Shown: positions 21,163-28,880 of the stretch, one piece after another
Position numbering within the stretch: position 1 is the first letter of the stretch
Layout of the letters: every line of letters starts with the position of its first letter
Source of the DNA: Anaerolineae bacterium
GTDB lineage: Bacteria; Chloroflexota; Anaerolineae; B4-G1
Assembly (NCBI GenBank): GCA_027079895.1
Contig: JALWUZ010000058.1
Coordinates: forward strand, 1 to 28,966
Length of the DNA stretch: 28,966 nucleotides
Reading direction: 5' to 3'
Notes under the pieces: model-generated
Database searches by the model: none
Seen by the model: only the letters and a program-made list of their open reading frames with translations
What the model was told of the DNA's origin: nothing
Program-made: the position numbers and the translations under genes

Positions 21163-22755
21163 ATGGCAAAGTTGGAAAGAACAGACAAACCAGTAAGTGT
21201 TCTGCTTGAAGAGTTGAGCAGAGGTGAAATAGGCTTACCGGAAATCCAGCGTGGCTATGTGTGGAATAGACCACAAGCAAGGGACTTGGTTGATTCGCTT
21301 TACCGAGAATATCCCTCTGGTCTTATTCTTTTGTGGAAGCCTGAAGAGTTGCCAGAACTGCGGGATGGGGCCTTTGAGCAGGTGGATGAGCGGAGATTGA
21401 ATTACTTGGTGTTAGATGGTCAACAACGGTTAACGGCTCTCAAACAAGTTTTTGACGGTAGGATAAACGTCTATTTTCACGTGGAGGATGAGACTTTTCA
21501 GATATACAGCGCGAAAATGAAGGCCAATCCCCTCTGGGTTTCCGTGAAGGAAACCGTTAACCAAGGTGCAGTGCGAGTGTGGCGAGAACTCCAAGAGAGA
21601 ATAGGTGGTGCTTCCGGCAAGATTGACAGGTCGCAGTTGGACAGGTATCTGGATAGACTCGCCAGGCTCGAAAAAATCAAAGAATATCGTTATCCAGTAA
21701 TGATCATCCATACTGATGACTATGAGGAAATCACCGAATCTTTTATCAGGATCAACTCGAGGGGAACTCGGCTACGGGAAGCAGAATTGGCAATGGCCCA
21801 ACTTGCATTTCATTGGCCGGGGGCTATTGTCAGGGAATTTGAATCTGCGTTAGAGGATTATGAGCAAGCCAACTATGAAGTTGAAGCCCGCTTCTTAATG
21901 CGGTGTTTTGTCGCCGTAGGTACGAACCAGAGCCGCTTCCGTCACCTGAGTGTTCTATGGAAGAAGAGCCAAACTGAGCTAGAGGCCATCTGGAAGCGCA
22001 CAAGAAGGGCAATTGATCATACGATTAACTTTTTGAGGAACAATGCCGGCATCGAGTCGTCAAGATGGATACCTTCAATTAACGCATTGGTGCCCTTGGT
22101 CGTTTACTTCTCAACAAAAGAGGGACGGCTATCGGATGAAGAAGCACGCAGGCTTCTTTTCTGGTTCTTGGAGGCGACAATTCACGGTAGGTTTACTGGA
22201 AGCCCAGAGACCAAACTTGACCAAGACTTGCGGGCCATTGCTGGAACTTCACCTTTGGATAATCTGATAGGAAATCTCAGACGCGAGATAGCAGGCTTTG
22301 GCATCACCTCGGAGATGATAGAAGGCAAATATCAACGTAATCCCTTTTTGCCGCTGATGTTTATTGTCTTTCGGAAAAACCGAGCTCAGGACTGGTTCAC
22401 GGGCACTGTTTTGAGCTCAACCAACGTGGGACCAGATCATCAGTTAGAACTTCATCATATCTTCCCCAAAGCAGTACTCAAACAGGCCAACGATTACGGG
22501 CCACACGAAATAGACGATTTGGCGAATATAGCCTTTCTGTCTCAGAGAGCGAACCGCACTATCTTGAAATCATCTCCTGACGAATACTTGTCCGAGATTG
22601 AACCATCACGTTTAGAAGCTCAACTTGTCCCCGGACGGGAGTTCTGGAACATTGGGAGGTTCAGGGAGTTTTTGACCGAGCGAAGAAACCTGCTTACCCA
22701 AGCCATTAATGAATTTTTGCAAGAGTTAGGACAAGACTATCTACACCAAGTGTAG
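21163..22755 (+). CDS. DUF262 and HNH-type endonuclease (GmrSD-like), candidate defence gene
   Basis: The protein has 530 residues. The N-terminal DUF262 (GmrS, ParB-like) domain has LPEIQRGYVW (25-34) and LDGQQRLTAL (84-93), the NTP-binding and hydrolysis motif, and FIRINSRGTRL. The C-terminal HNH/DUF1524-type region has LELHHIFPKAVL (429-440) with His431/His432 and DDLANIAFLSQRANR (451-465), with Asn455 and Asn464 as expected. In GmrSD this combination cleaves DNA with modified cytosines (type IV restriction); in BrxU and related single-chain proteins it defends against phage. Both domains look intact. Codon use differs strongly from its neighbours (AGA, ATA, TTA and AAA are frequent), indicating recent transfer. 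It has its own promoter and splits fabD from fabG. Confidence 0.88.
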   Translation: MAKLERTDKPVSVLLEELSRGEIGLPEIQRGYVWNRPQARDLVDSLYREYPSGLILLWKPEELPELRDGAFEQVDERRLNYLVLDGQQRLTALKQVFDGRINVYFHVEDETFQIYSAKMKANPLWVSVKETVNQGAVRVWRELQERIGGASGKIDRSQLDRYLDRLARLEKIKEYRYPVMIIHTDDYEEITESFIRINSRGTRLREAELAMAQLAFHWPGAIVREFESALEDYEQANYEVEARFLMRCFVAVGTNQSRFRHLSVLWKKSQTELEAIWKRTRRAIDHTINFLRNNAGIESSRWIPSINALVPLVVYFSTKEGRLSDEEARRLLFWFLEATIHGRFTGSPETKLDQDLRAIAGTSPLDNLIGNLRREIAGFGITSEMIEGKYQRNPFLPLMFIVFRKNRAQDWFTGTVLSSTNVGPDHQLELHHIFPKAVLKQANDYGPHEIDDLANIAFLSQRANRTILKSSPDEYLSEIEPSRLEAQLVPGREFWNIGRFREFLTERRNLLTQAINEFLQELGQDYLHQV

Positions 22756-22845
22756 ACACGCGAGCAGATAGTGGCGGCCCAACGATCGCTTCCACTCGCT
22801 CCGACATTGCGACTGAAGCGCGGGCTGTTCTGACAGGAGGAGGAG

Positions 22846-23589
22846 ATGAATTTAGAGGGCAAAGCCGCCGTCGTCACCGGTGCGTCGCGGGGGATTGGGC
22901 GGGCGATCGCGTTGGAACTGGCCCGCCGCGGGGCGCGGGTGGTGGTCAATTATCACAGCAACGAGGCCGCCGCGGCCGCGGTCGTCGCCGCTATCGAGGC
23001 CGCTGGCGGGGAGGCGGTCGCCGTACAAGCGGATGTCGGCGACTTCTCGCAGGCCGCCGCGCTCATCAAGACGGCCTTGAAACGGTTCGGACGCCTCGAC
23101 ATCCTAGTCAACAACGCCGGCACCACCCGCGACCAGTTGCTGATGTTGATGAAGGAGACGGATTGGGATACGGTGCTGCGGGTCAACCTGAAGAGCGTCT
23201 TCAACTGCTGCAAGGCCGCCGCTCGCCCGATGGTGCGGCAACGGCAGGGGCGCATCATCAACATCACTTCTGTTTCAGGGATTGCCGGGCAGGCCGGGCA
23301 GACCAACTACGCCGCCTCGAAGGCCGGTATCATCGGCTTCACCAAGAGCCTGGCGAAGGAGTTGGGCTCGCGCAACATCACCGTCAACTGCATCGCGCCG
23401 GGCTTCATCCCTACCGATTTGACCGCCGACCTGCCCGCCGAGTTGAAAGAACAGATTATCGCCGCTACCCCTCTGGGACGCATCGGGAAACCGGAGGAGG
23501 TGGCCTACGCCGTCGCTTTCCTGGCCTCCGACGAGGCCGCCTTCATCACCGGCGAGGTGCTGACGGTGGACGGCGGGCTGGTGATGTGA
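22846..23589 (+). CDS. fabG: 3-oxoacyl-[acyl-carrier-protein] reductase
   Basis: FabG reduces 3-oxoacyl-ACP with NADPH in fatty-acid elongation. This is a classical SDR of 247 residues: TGASRGIG cofactor loop (11-18), NNAG (89-92), the triad Ser142, Tyr155, Lys159 in TSVSG...YAASK, and the C-terminal ASDEAAFITGEVLTVDGG. A strong AGGAGGAG lies before the ATG. No clear promoter is seen in the 90 nt after the DUF262 gene, so its transcription may come through that gene or from fabD. Confidence 0.94.
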   Translation: MNLEGKAAVVTGASRGIGRAIALELARRGARVVVNYHSNEAAAAAVVAAIEAAGGEAVAVQADVGDFSQAAALIKTALKRFGRLDILVNNAGTTRDQLLMLMKETDWDTVLRVNLKSVFNCCKAAARPMVRQRQGRIINITSVSGIAGQAGQTNYAASKAGIIGFTKSLAKELGSRNITVNCIAPGFIPTDLTADLPAELKEQIIAATPLGRIGKPEEVAYAVAFLASDEAAFITGEVLTVDGGLVM

Positions 23590-23598
23590 CGAAGGAGG

Positions 23599-23949
23599 AT
23601 GGGAGTGGAGGAGCAACCAACTAGCGGCCGGATTACGATTGCACCGGAGGTTCTGGAGACCATCGCCCGCCTTACGACCCTGGCCGTGCCTGGGGTGGCC
23701 CGCCTGGTGCCGCCGGGCATGCGCCGTCTGCTGCGCCGCCGCTGCGTGGACGTGACAGTGGACGAGGAGAACAACGTGGGCATCGTGGTGTACCTGATGA
23801 CCGAGTCCGGCGTCAACATGCTCAACGTCGGGCGGCAGGTACAGGCGGAAGTCACCCGCGCCATTCAGGATTTGGTCGGCATGCGGGTCAAGTACGTGGA
23901 TGTGCATATCGAGGACGTAGTCAGCACTCCCGGCGAGGCCGAGGGGTGA
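23599..23949 (+). CDS. Asp23/Gls24 family protein (second copy)
   Basis: This 116-residue protein has the GRITIAPEVLETIARLTTLAVPGV opening and a central D-V-T-V-D-E-E-N-N-V-G-I-V-V-Y strand. It ends in a V-K-Y-V-D-V-H-I-E-D strand, the Asp23/Gls24 arrangement. It is distinct from the copy near fakA: a basic RRLLRRR run (42-48) is inserted. It lies 9 nt after fabG and 22 nt before nusB, a conserved place for Asp23 genes in Gram-positive-type genomes, where they act at the cell envelope. Confidence 0.85.
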   Translation: MGVEEQPTSGRITIAPEVLETIARLTTLAVPGVARLVPPGMRRLLRRRCVDVTVDEENNVGIVVYLMTESGVNMLNVGRQVQAEVTRAIQDLVGMRVKYVDVHIEDVVSTPGEAEG

Positions 23950-23971
23950 CCACGACCGGAGGCAGGCCGTC

Positions 23972-24430
23972 GTGAAAGCACGCCATCAGGCCCGCATCGT
24001 AGCCCTGCAAGCGTTGTATGAGATTGACTGCGCTCATCACGACCCCGATTTGGTGCTGAAGCACCGCCTGGAAGAAACGCCGCTCTCCCGCTCCGCCGCC
24101 GACTTCAGCCGGTATCTGGTGGAGGGGGTGCTGAAACATCGGCCGGTGCTCGATGTCTTCATCCACCGAAACGCCCCGGAGTGGCCGCTGGAACAGATGG
24201 CCTACATAGACCGCAACATCCTGCGCATCGCCCTCTTCGAGTTCGCGGTGGACGGGCAGACGCCGGTCAAAGTGGCCATCAACGAGGCGGTGGAGTTGGC
24301 GAAGGCGTTTGGAGCCGACAGTGCGCCGCGGTTCGTCAACGGGGTGCTAGGGTCGCTGGTGGAGCAGCGCAAGGTCATCGCGCAGGCGGCCCGCGAGGCC
24401 GAGTCCCGCAAACGGCGTGCGGAAGATTGA
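23972..24430 (+). CDS. nusB: Transcription antitermination factor NusB
   Basis: NusB joins NusE (S10) on boxA RNA and supports antitermination in rRNA operons. The all-helical protein of 152 residues has ARIVALQALYEIDC (8-21), FSRYLVEGVLKHRPVLD, and the conserved DRNILRIALFEF...PVKVAINEAVELAKAFG...FVNGVLGSL segment. The start is GTG 23972, with GGAGGC upstream. The C-terminal tail is basic and extends about ten residues past the usual end. Confidence 0.93.
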   Translation: MKARHQARIVALQALYEIDCAHHDPDLVLKHRLEETPLSRSAADFSRYLVEGVLKHRPVLDVFIHRNAPEWPLEQMAYIDRNILRIALFEFAVDGQTPVKVAINEAVELAKAFGADSAPRFVNGVLGSLVEQRKVIAQAAREAESRKRRAED

Positions 24431-24484
24431 AAACGGAGTTGGGGTCTGACCTCCTGCCGAGCGAGGTCAGGGTGGAGGCGCATA

Positions 24485-24790
24485 ATGCAGTTTTTCAACG
24501 TGGGGCCCTGGGAAGTCACCGTCATCTTGATGATCGCCATCCTGCTGCTGGGGCCCAGACGGATGGCCGAGATTACCCGTACCATCGGACGGGTCACTGC
24601 TCAACTGCGCAAAATATCCCAGGAGTTCACCGCCGGTATTCAGGCCGAGTTGATGGAGATAGAGAAGCAGGAGCGGCAGGCCAAATCCGTCTCCCCCGTC
24701 CCCGGTGCCAGGACGCCCCCGCCCGCTCAGGTCATTGACGTGGAGTCCAGGCCGGTTTCCCCGGAGGTCCCCAGCGATGGGCGAGAGTAG
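24485..24790 (+). CDS. Sec-independent translocase TatA/TatB-type subunit
   Basis: This is a 101-residue single-span protein of the Tat export system. A short N-terminal helix (8-22) is followed by the hinge LGPRRM (22-27) and an amphipathic helix (27-62), then a Pro-rich polar tail. The LGPxR hinge and the length fit TatB slightly better than TatA. Only one TatA/B-type gene is present, and it overlaps tatC, so one protein may do both tasks or another copy lies elsewhere. Confidence 0.85.
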   Translation: MQFFNVGPWEVTVILMIAILLLGPRRMAEITRTIGRVTAQLRKISQEFTAGIQAELMEIEKQERQAKSVSPVPGARTPPPAQVIDVESRPVSPEVPSDGRE

Positions 24791-25526
24791 GGCGCAGGAC
24801 GACCGTCTCCAAGAAGACGCGGCGGCGGTGATGCCGCTGTTGCAGCACTTGACGGAACTGCGCGAGCGGGTGATCAAAATCGTCATCGGCCTGACAATCG
24901 GCGTCGTCATCGGGACGTTTCTCGCCCCGCCCGTGCTGCGGGTGCTCATCTCCCCCCTGGGCGACGACGTGCCCCAAGCTCTCTCCCCCACCGAAGCCCC
25001 GGCGGTCTTCTTCAAAATCGCGGCCATCATCGGCATCGTGCTCGCTATGCCGGTCATCGTTTACCAGGCGTTCCAGTTCGTGCGGCCCGGCCTGGAACCG
25101 CACGAAAGGCGGTACATCCTCCTCGGCGTCCCGGCGGCCTCCTTCAGTTTCGCCCTCGGAGTCATCTTCGCCGCCAAAGTGCTCATCCCGGCCGCCATCC
25201 CCTTCCTGCAAGGCTTTCTGCGCGGCATCATCAAACAGCAGTACTCCATAGACTACTACATCTCCTTTGTGGGGAGCGTCCTGCTGTGGTCGGGGCTGGT
25301 TTTCGAGACGCCGTTGATTATGTACTTCCTGGCGAAACTGGGAGTCGTCACCGCCGCCGGCTTCGCCAAAGTGCGCCGTCTGGTCATCATCGGCGCGGCG
25401 GTGGGAGCAGCGGTCATCACCCCGACGACTGACCCGGTCAATATGCTCCTGGTGATGGGCCCGTTCATGCTGCTCTACGAGGTCGGTATCCTGTTGGCAA
25501 AAATAGCGCAGTGGAAAAAGGAGTGA
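24777..25526 (+). CDS. tatC: Sec-independent protein translocase subunit TatC
   Basis: TatC is the receptor for twin-arginine signal peptides. The 249 residues have the HLTELRERV opening (24-32), FQFVRPGLEPHERR (99-112), with the conserved PGL-x2-E (Glu110), and FETPLIMYFLAKLG with conserved Glu177. About six membrane helices follow the usual plan. ATG 24777 is chosen: GGAGG lies upstream, and the frame overlaps the end of the TatA/B gene by 14 bp. Confidence 0.94.
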   Translation: MGESRAQDDRLQEDAAAVMPLLQHLTELRERVIKIVIGLTIGVVIGTFLAPPVLRVLISPLGDDVPQALSPTEAPAVFFKIAAIIGIVLAMPVIVYQAFQFVRPGLEPHERRYILLGVPAASFSFALGVIFAAKVLIPAAIPFLQGFLRGIIKQQYSIDYYISFVGSVLLWSGLVFETPLIMYFLAKLGVVTAAGFAKVRRLVIIGAAVGAAVITPTTDPVNMLLVMGPFMLLYEVGILLAKIAQWKKE

Positions 25527-25530
25527 CGAG

Positions 25531-25950
25531 ATGAACAGAAAAACCGGTTTGATTATCACCATCGTGATGGCGGTGCTCACGCTGTGCTGCTCACTGTCGT
25601 GCTGCACCGGAGGGTTTTCGATGTTCGCCGGTGGCGATTACGGCGATGTGAACATCGAGCCGTATTACGGCGCCGGCCCGTGCTGCCTCAGCGTCCTGGT
25701 CTGGATCATCCCCCTGCTCCTGTGGTTCTTCCTGGTGCGCGGCAAGTCCGACGAGGAGGAGATTCCGACGTATCAGCCGCCGTCCCCACCGCCTCCGGCG
25801 CCGGAGGAACCTGAGGAACCCGAAGAGCCGGAGGAACCGGAGGAGCCGGAGTCACCCGCGTGGCCCGAATCCCCAGACTGGCCGGAGGAGTCGAGCGAGC
25901 CGGCCGATTACAAGACGGTCAAACTGGATGACGAGGGAGAGGACTTTTGA
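25531..25950 (+). CDS. Small membrane protein with Pro-Glu repeat tail
   Basis: This 139-residue protein is not recognised. One hydrophobic helix lies at 6-25 with a Cys pair (TLCCSLSCC) and a second at about 50-67 (CCLSVLVWIIPLLLWFFLV). The C-terminal half is hydrophilic: a Pro run, then EEP units repeated in tandem, then an acidic end. The tail is presumably cytoplasmic. It follows tatC by 4 nt and precedes the GTPase gene by 1 nt, so it is co-transcribed. No function can be assigned. Confidence 0.7.
   Translation: MNRKTGLIITIVMAVLTLCCSLSCCTGGFSMFAGGDYGDVNIEPYYGAGPCCLSVLVWIIPLLLWFFLVRGKSDEEEIPTYQPPSPPPPAPEEPEEPEEPEEPEEPESPAWPESPDWPEESSEPADYKTVKLDDEGEDF
25801..25851 (+). repeat. 9-bp tandem repeat encoding Pro-Glu-Glu units
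   Basis: Five units of CC(G/T/C)GA(G/A)GA(A/G) plus a partial sixth encode PEEPEE... within the small membrane protein gene. Third positions vary between units, so the repeat is kept at the protein level rather than being a fresh DNA slippage product. Confidence 0.75.
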
Positions 25951-25951
25951 G

Positions 25952-27271
25952 ATGAGCGAGCGACGGATACGAGTCGTCATCATGGGAGCCGCCGGGCGCG
26001 ACTTCCACAACTTCAACGTCTATTTCCGCGACAACCCGACCTACGAGGTGGTCGCCTTCACCGCCACCCAGATCCCCAACATCGAGGGGCGGAGATACCC
26101 CCCCGAACTGGCCGGGAAACTGTACCCCGACGGGATTCCCGTCTACCCGGAGGCGGAACTGGCGACGCTGATCCGCGAGCGAGAAGTGGATCAGGTGATG
26201 TTCTCCTACTCCGACGTGCCCCACGAGTACGTGATGCACCGCGGCTCGCTGGTGGTGGCGGCCGGGGCCGATTTCCGTCTGATGGGCAGCCGGGCGACGA
26301 TGTTGCAGAGCAGCAAGCCGGTCATCGCCGTCTGCGCCGTGCGCACCGGCTGTGGCAAGAGCCAGACCACCCGCTACGTGAGCGACCTGCTCCAGGAGAT
26401 GGGGAAGAAGGTGGTCGTCGTCCGCCATCCGATGCCCTACGGCGACCTGGCGGCCCAACGGGTGCAGCGGTTCGCCTCCTACGCCGACCTCGACCGCTAC
26501 AAGTGTACCATCGAGGAACGGGAGGAGTACGAGCCGCACCTCGACCGGGGGCTGGTGGTCTACGCCGGCGTGGACTACGAGCAGATTCTCCGGCAGGCGG
26601 AGGCGGAGGCGGACATCATCCTGTGGGACGGCGGGAACAACGATCTGCCGTTTTTCAGGCCCGACCTGCACATCGTCGTGGCCGACCCGCTCCGGGCCGG
26701 GCACGAACTGCGCTACCATCCCGGTGAGGCCAATTTGCGCCTGGCCGATGTGGTCATCATCAACAAAGTGGACACCGCCGGGCCGGAGGGAATCGCCACG
26801 GTGCGGGAGAACATCTACGCCGTCAACCCCCAGGCGACGGTCATCGAGGCGGCCTCCCCGATTTTCGTGGACGACCCGGACGCCATCCGGGGGAAGCGGG
26901 TGCTGGTCGTCGAGGACGGCCCCACGTTGACCCACGGCGAGATGCCTTACGGCGCGGGGGTGGTGGCGGCACGTCGTTTCGGCGCGGCGGAACTGGTGGA
27001 CCCGCGTCCCTACGCCGTCGGCTCCATCGCGGCGACCTTCCAGAAGTATCCCCACATCGGCCACTTGCTCCCGGCGATGGGGTACGGCGACGAGCAGGTT
27101 CGGGAGTTGGAGGAGACCATCAACACGGCAGAGTGCGACCTGGTGCTGACGGCGACTCCCATTGACCTGCGGCGGGTGCTCGACGTGCGCCATCCGATGG
27201 ACCGGGTGCGGTACGAGTTGCAGGTCATCGGGCAGCCCAACCTGGCGGACATCCTGGCGGAGAAGTTCTGA
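25952..27271 (+). CDS. Cyclic-2,3-diphosphoglycerate-synthetase-like GTPase
   Basis: The protein has 439 residues of the COG2403-type predicted GTPase group. The N-terminal Rossmann region (IRVVIMGAAGRDFHNFNVYFRDNP, typical of the family) precedes a P-loop AVRTGCGKSQTTR (129-141). A DIILWDGGNND motif (221-231) and NKVD guanine-specificity-type motif (271-274) follow. Archaeal members make cyclic 2,3-diphosphoglycerate, a thermoprotectant; the bacterial members are not characterised, so function is inferred by family only. ATG 25952, rather than ATG 25928, is chosen because it follows GAGGGAGAGG and the previous stop. rpiB begins 1 nt after its stop, indicating joint expression with pentose metabolism. 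Confidence 0.85.
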   Translation: MSERRIRVVIMGAAGRDFHNFNVYFRDNPTYEVVAFTATQIPNIEGRRYPPELAGKLYPDGIPVYPEAELATLIREREVDQVMFSYSDVPHEYVMHRGSLVVAAGADFRLMGSRATMLQSSKPVIAVCAVRTGCGKSQTTRYVSDLLQEMGKKVVVVRHPMPYGDLAAQRVQRFASYADLDRYKCTIEEREEYEPHLDRGLVVYAGVDYEQILRQAEAEADIILWDGGNNDLPFFRPDLHIVVADPLRAGHELRYHPGEANLRLADVVIINKVDTAGPEGIATVRENIYAVNPQATVIEAASPIFVDDPDAIRGKRVLVVEDGPTLTHGEMPYGAGVVAARRFGAAELVDPRPYAVGSIAATFQKYPHIGHLLPAMGYGDEQVRELEETINTAECDLVLTATPIDLRRVLDVRHPMDRVRYELQVIGQPNLADILAEKF

Positions 27272-27272
27272 C

Positions 27273-27722
27273 ATGCGGATTGCCATCGGCGCGGATCACG
27301 GCGGCTACGAGTTGAAACGCTACCTGGTCGAGTCCCTCACCGCTCTCGGCTACCAGGTGGAGGATTTCGGCACCTACCGGCCGGAGGCGGTGGACTATCC
27401 CGACATCGCCATCCCCCTGGCCCGCGCGGTCGCCGCCGGGGAGTACGAGCGCGGCATCCTCATCTGCGGCACGGGGATTGGGATGAGCATCACCGCCAAC
27501 AAGGTGCCCGGTGTGCGGGCCGCGCTCTGCACCGACGGCTATATGGCCCGCAAGGCCCGCGAGCACAACGACGCTCAAATCCTCTGCCTCGGCGGGCGGG
27601 TGGTCGGCCCCGACCTGGCGTTGGAGATCGCGCAGACCTTCCTCGCTGGCGAGTTCCAGGGGGGGCGGCACGCCCGGCGGGTGGGGAAGATCGCCCGCCT
27701 GGACGAGACCCGTTCCCCATAA
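27273..27722 (+). CDS. rpiB: Ribose-5-phosphate isomerase B
   Basis: RpiB interconverts ribose-5-phosphate and ribulose-5-phosphate. The 149 residues show GADHGGYELK (7-16) with Asp8 and His9, VDYPDIA, CGTGIGMSITANKVPGVRAA with catalytic Cys65, and REHNDAQILCLGGRVVG. Its start follows the GTPase stop by 1 nt. Together with Rpe, encoded at 7813, it provides the pentose interconversions. The tail of about 20 residues after GGRH is basic and typical. Confidence 0.94.
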   Translation: MRIAIGADHGGYELKRYLVESLTALGYQVEDFGTYRPEAVDYPDIAIPLARAVAAGEYERGILICGTGIGMSITANKVPGVRAALCTDGYMARKAREHNDAQILCLGGRVVGPDLALEIAQTFLAGEFQGGRHARRVGKIARLDETRSP

Positions 27723-27752
27723 CGCCCGCCGTCGGAGGAGGTGGTGTGAGCC

Positions 27753-28844
27753 GTGCTCATTGGGATTGACGCCAGCCGCGCCACCGTCCCCCGCCCCGCC
27801 GGTACTGCGGTCTACTCCCAGCGGCTCATCGCGGCCCTGCTGCGACAGGGTTCGGCGCACCGTTTCCGGCTGTACTTCCGCGACTCGCCGCCGCCGGAGA
27901 TGTTCGCCGGAGCGGAGGTGCGGGTAATCCCCTTCCCGCGACTGTGGACGCACGTCCGGCTGTCCTGGGAGATGCGCTCCCGACCGCCGGACGTGCTTTT
28001 CGTCCCGGCCCACGTCATCCCGCTCATCCACCCCCGCGCCAGCGTGGTGACGGTTCACGACCTGGGCTACCTCCATTTCCCCAATGCCCACCCCAGGCTG
28101 CAACGGCTGTACCTCGACCTCTCCACCCGTTGGAGCGTGCAACAGGCGGCCCACGTCCTGGCCGACTCCGCCGCCACCCGCGCCGACCTGGTGGCGCACT
28201 ACGGCGTCCCGCCGGAGAAGATCACCGTCGCCTACCCCGGCTACGACCCCGGCCTGACGCCCGTCCGCGACCGCGCCGTAATCGAGGCAGTCAAGGCGCG
28301 GTACGGCGTCTCCGGCGACTACTTCCTCTTCCTGGGGACTTTGCAGCCGCGCAAGAACATCGTCCGTCTCGCCGCCGCCTTCGCCAGCCTGCGCCGCCGA
28401 TGGCCAACGGTGGCGCAACCGCCCTCCCTGGTGCTGGCGGGGAGTCCAGGCTGGCTCTACGAGGAGATCGCCCCCGCCGTCGGCGAGGGCATCGTGCTCA
28501 CCGGCTACATCTCCGAGGAGGAGAAACGCGCCCTGCTCAGCGGGGCGTTGGCCTTCGTCTTCCCTTCGCTGTACGAGGGGTTCGGCCTGCCGGTGTTGGA
28601 GGCCCAGGCGTGCGGCTGCCCGGTCATCACCAGCGACGGCTCCAGTCTGCCGGAGGTGGCAGGAGAGGGGGCGTTCCTCGTCCCCCCGCACGACACCGCC
28701 GCCATCGCCGAGGCAATGGCGCGTCTGGCCGCCGAGCCGGGGTTGCGGGAGTCCCTGGTAGAGCGCGGGTTCGATAACCTGCGCCGCTTTTCCTGGGAGT
28801 CATGCGCCCGGACGGTACTCCGCGTGTGCGAGGGGTTGCGGTAG
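27753..28844 (+). CDS. GT4-type family glycosyltransferase (GT-B fold)
   Basis: This 363-residue GT-B retaining glycosyltransferase has GIDASRA near the N-terminus, VTVHDLGYLHFP (99-110), the donor-site GTLQPRKN (195-202), and FPSLYEGFGLPVLEAQACGCPVI (270-292), which includes the E-x7-E motif with Glu275 and Glu283. The last block, SDGSSLPEVAGEGAF, is also typical. Such enzymes use nucleotide sugars (usually GDP- or UDP-sugars) to build surface polysaccharide. The donor and acceptor are not visible. GTG 27753 is the start, with GGAGGAGG upstream. Confidence 0.9.
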   Translation: MLIGIDASRATVPRPAGTAVYSQRLIAALLRQGSAHRFRLYFRDSPPPEMFAGAEVRVIPFPRLWTHVRLSWEMRSRPPDVLFVPAHVIPLIHPRASVVTVHDLGYLHFPNAHPRLQRLYLDLSTRWSVQQAAHVLADSAATRADLVAHYGVPPEKITVAYPGYDPGLTPVRDRAVIEAVKARYGVSGDYFLFLGTLQPRKNIVRLAAAFASLRRRWPTVAQPPSLVLAGSPGWLYEEIAPAVGEGIVLTGYISEEEKRALLSGALAFVFPSLYEGFGLPVLEAQACGCPVITSDGSSLPEVAGEGAFLVPPHDTAAIAEAMARLAAEPGLRESLVERGFDNLRRFSWESCARTVLRVCEGLR

Positions 28845-28863
28845 AGCCTCAATCGGGTATAAT
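28836..28863 (+). promoter_or_regulatory. Sigma70-type promoter for the last partial gene
   Basis: TTGCGG (28836-28841) overlaps the glycosyltransferase stop; a perfect TATAAT (28858-28863) follows after 16 nt. The leader is only about 11 nt, but contains GGAGCGGGAG before ATG 28881. Confidence 0.65.
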
Positions 28864-28880
28864 TCAGCCAGGAGCGGGAG

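Noticed and set aside
20996..21280. 94-aa minus-strand frame in the fabD/DUF262 gap
   Set aside because: It starts inside the DUF262 gene and runs into a low-complexity stretch; no ribosome-binding site or recognisable domain.
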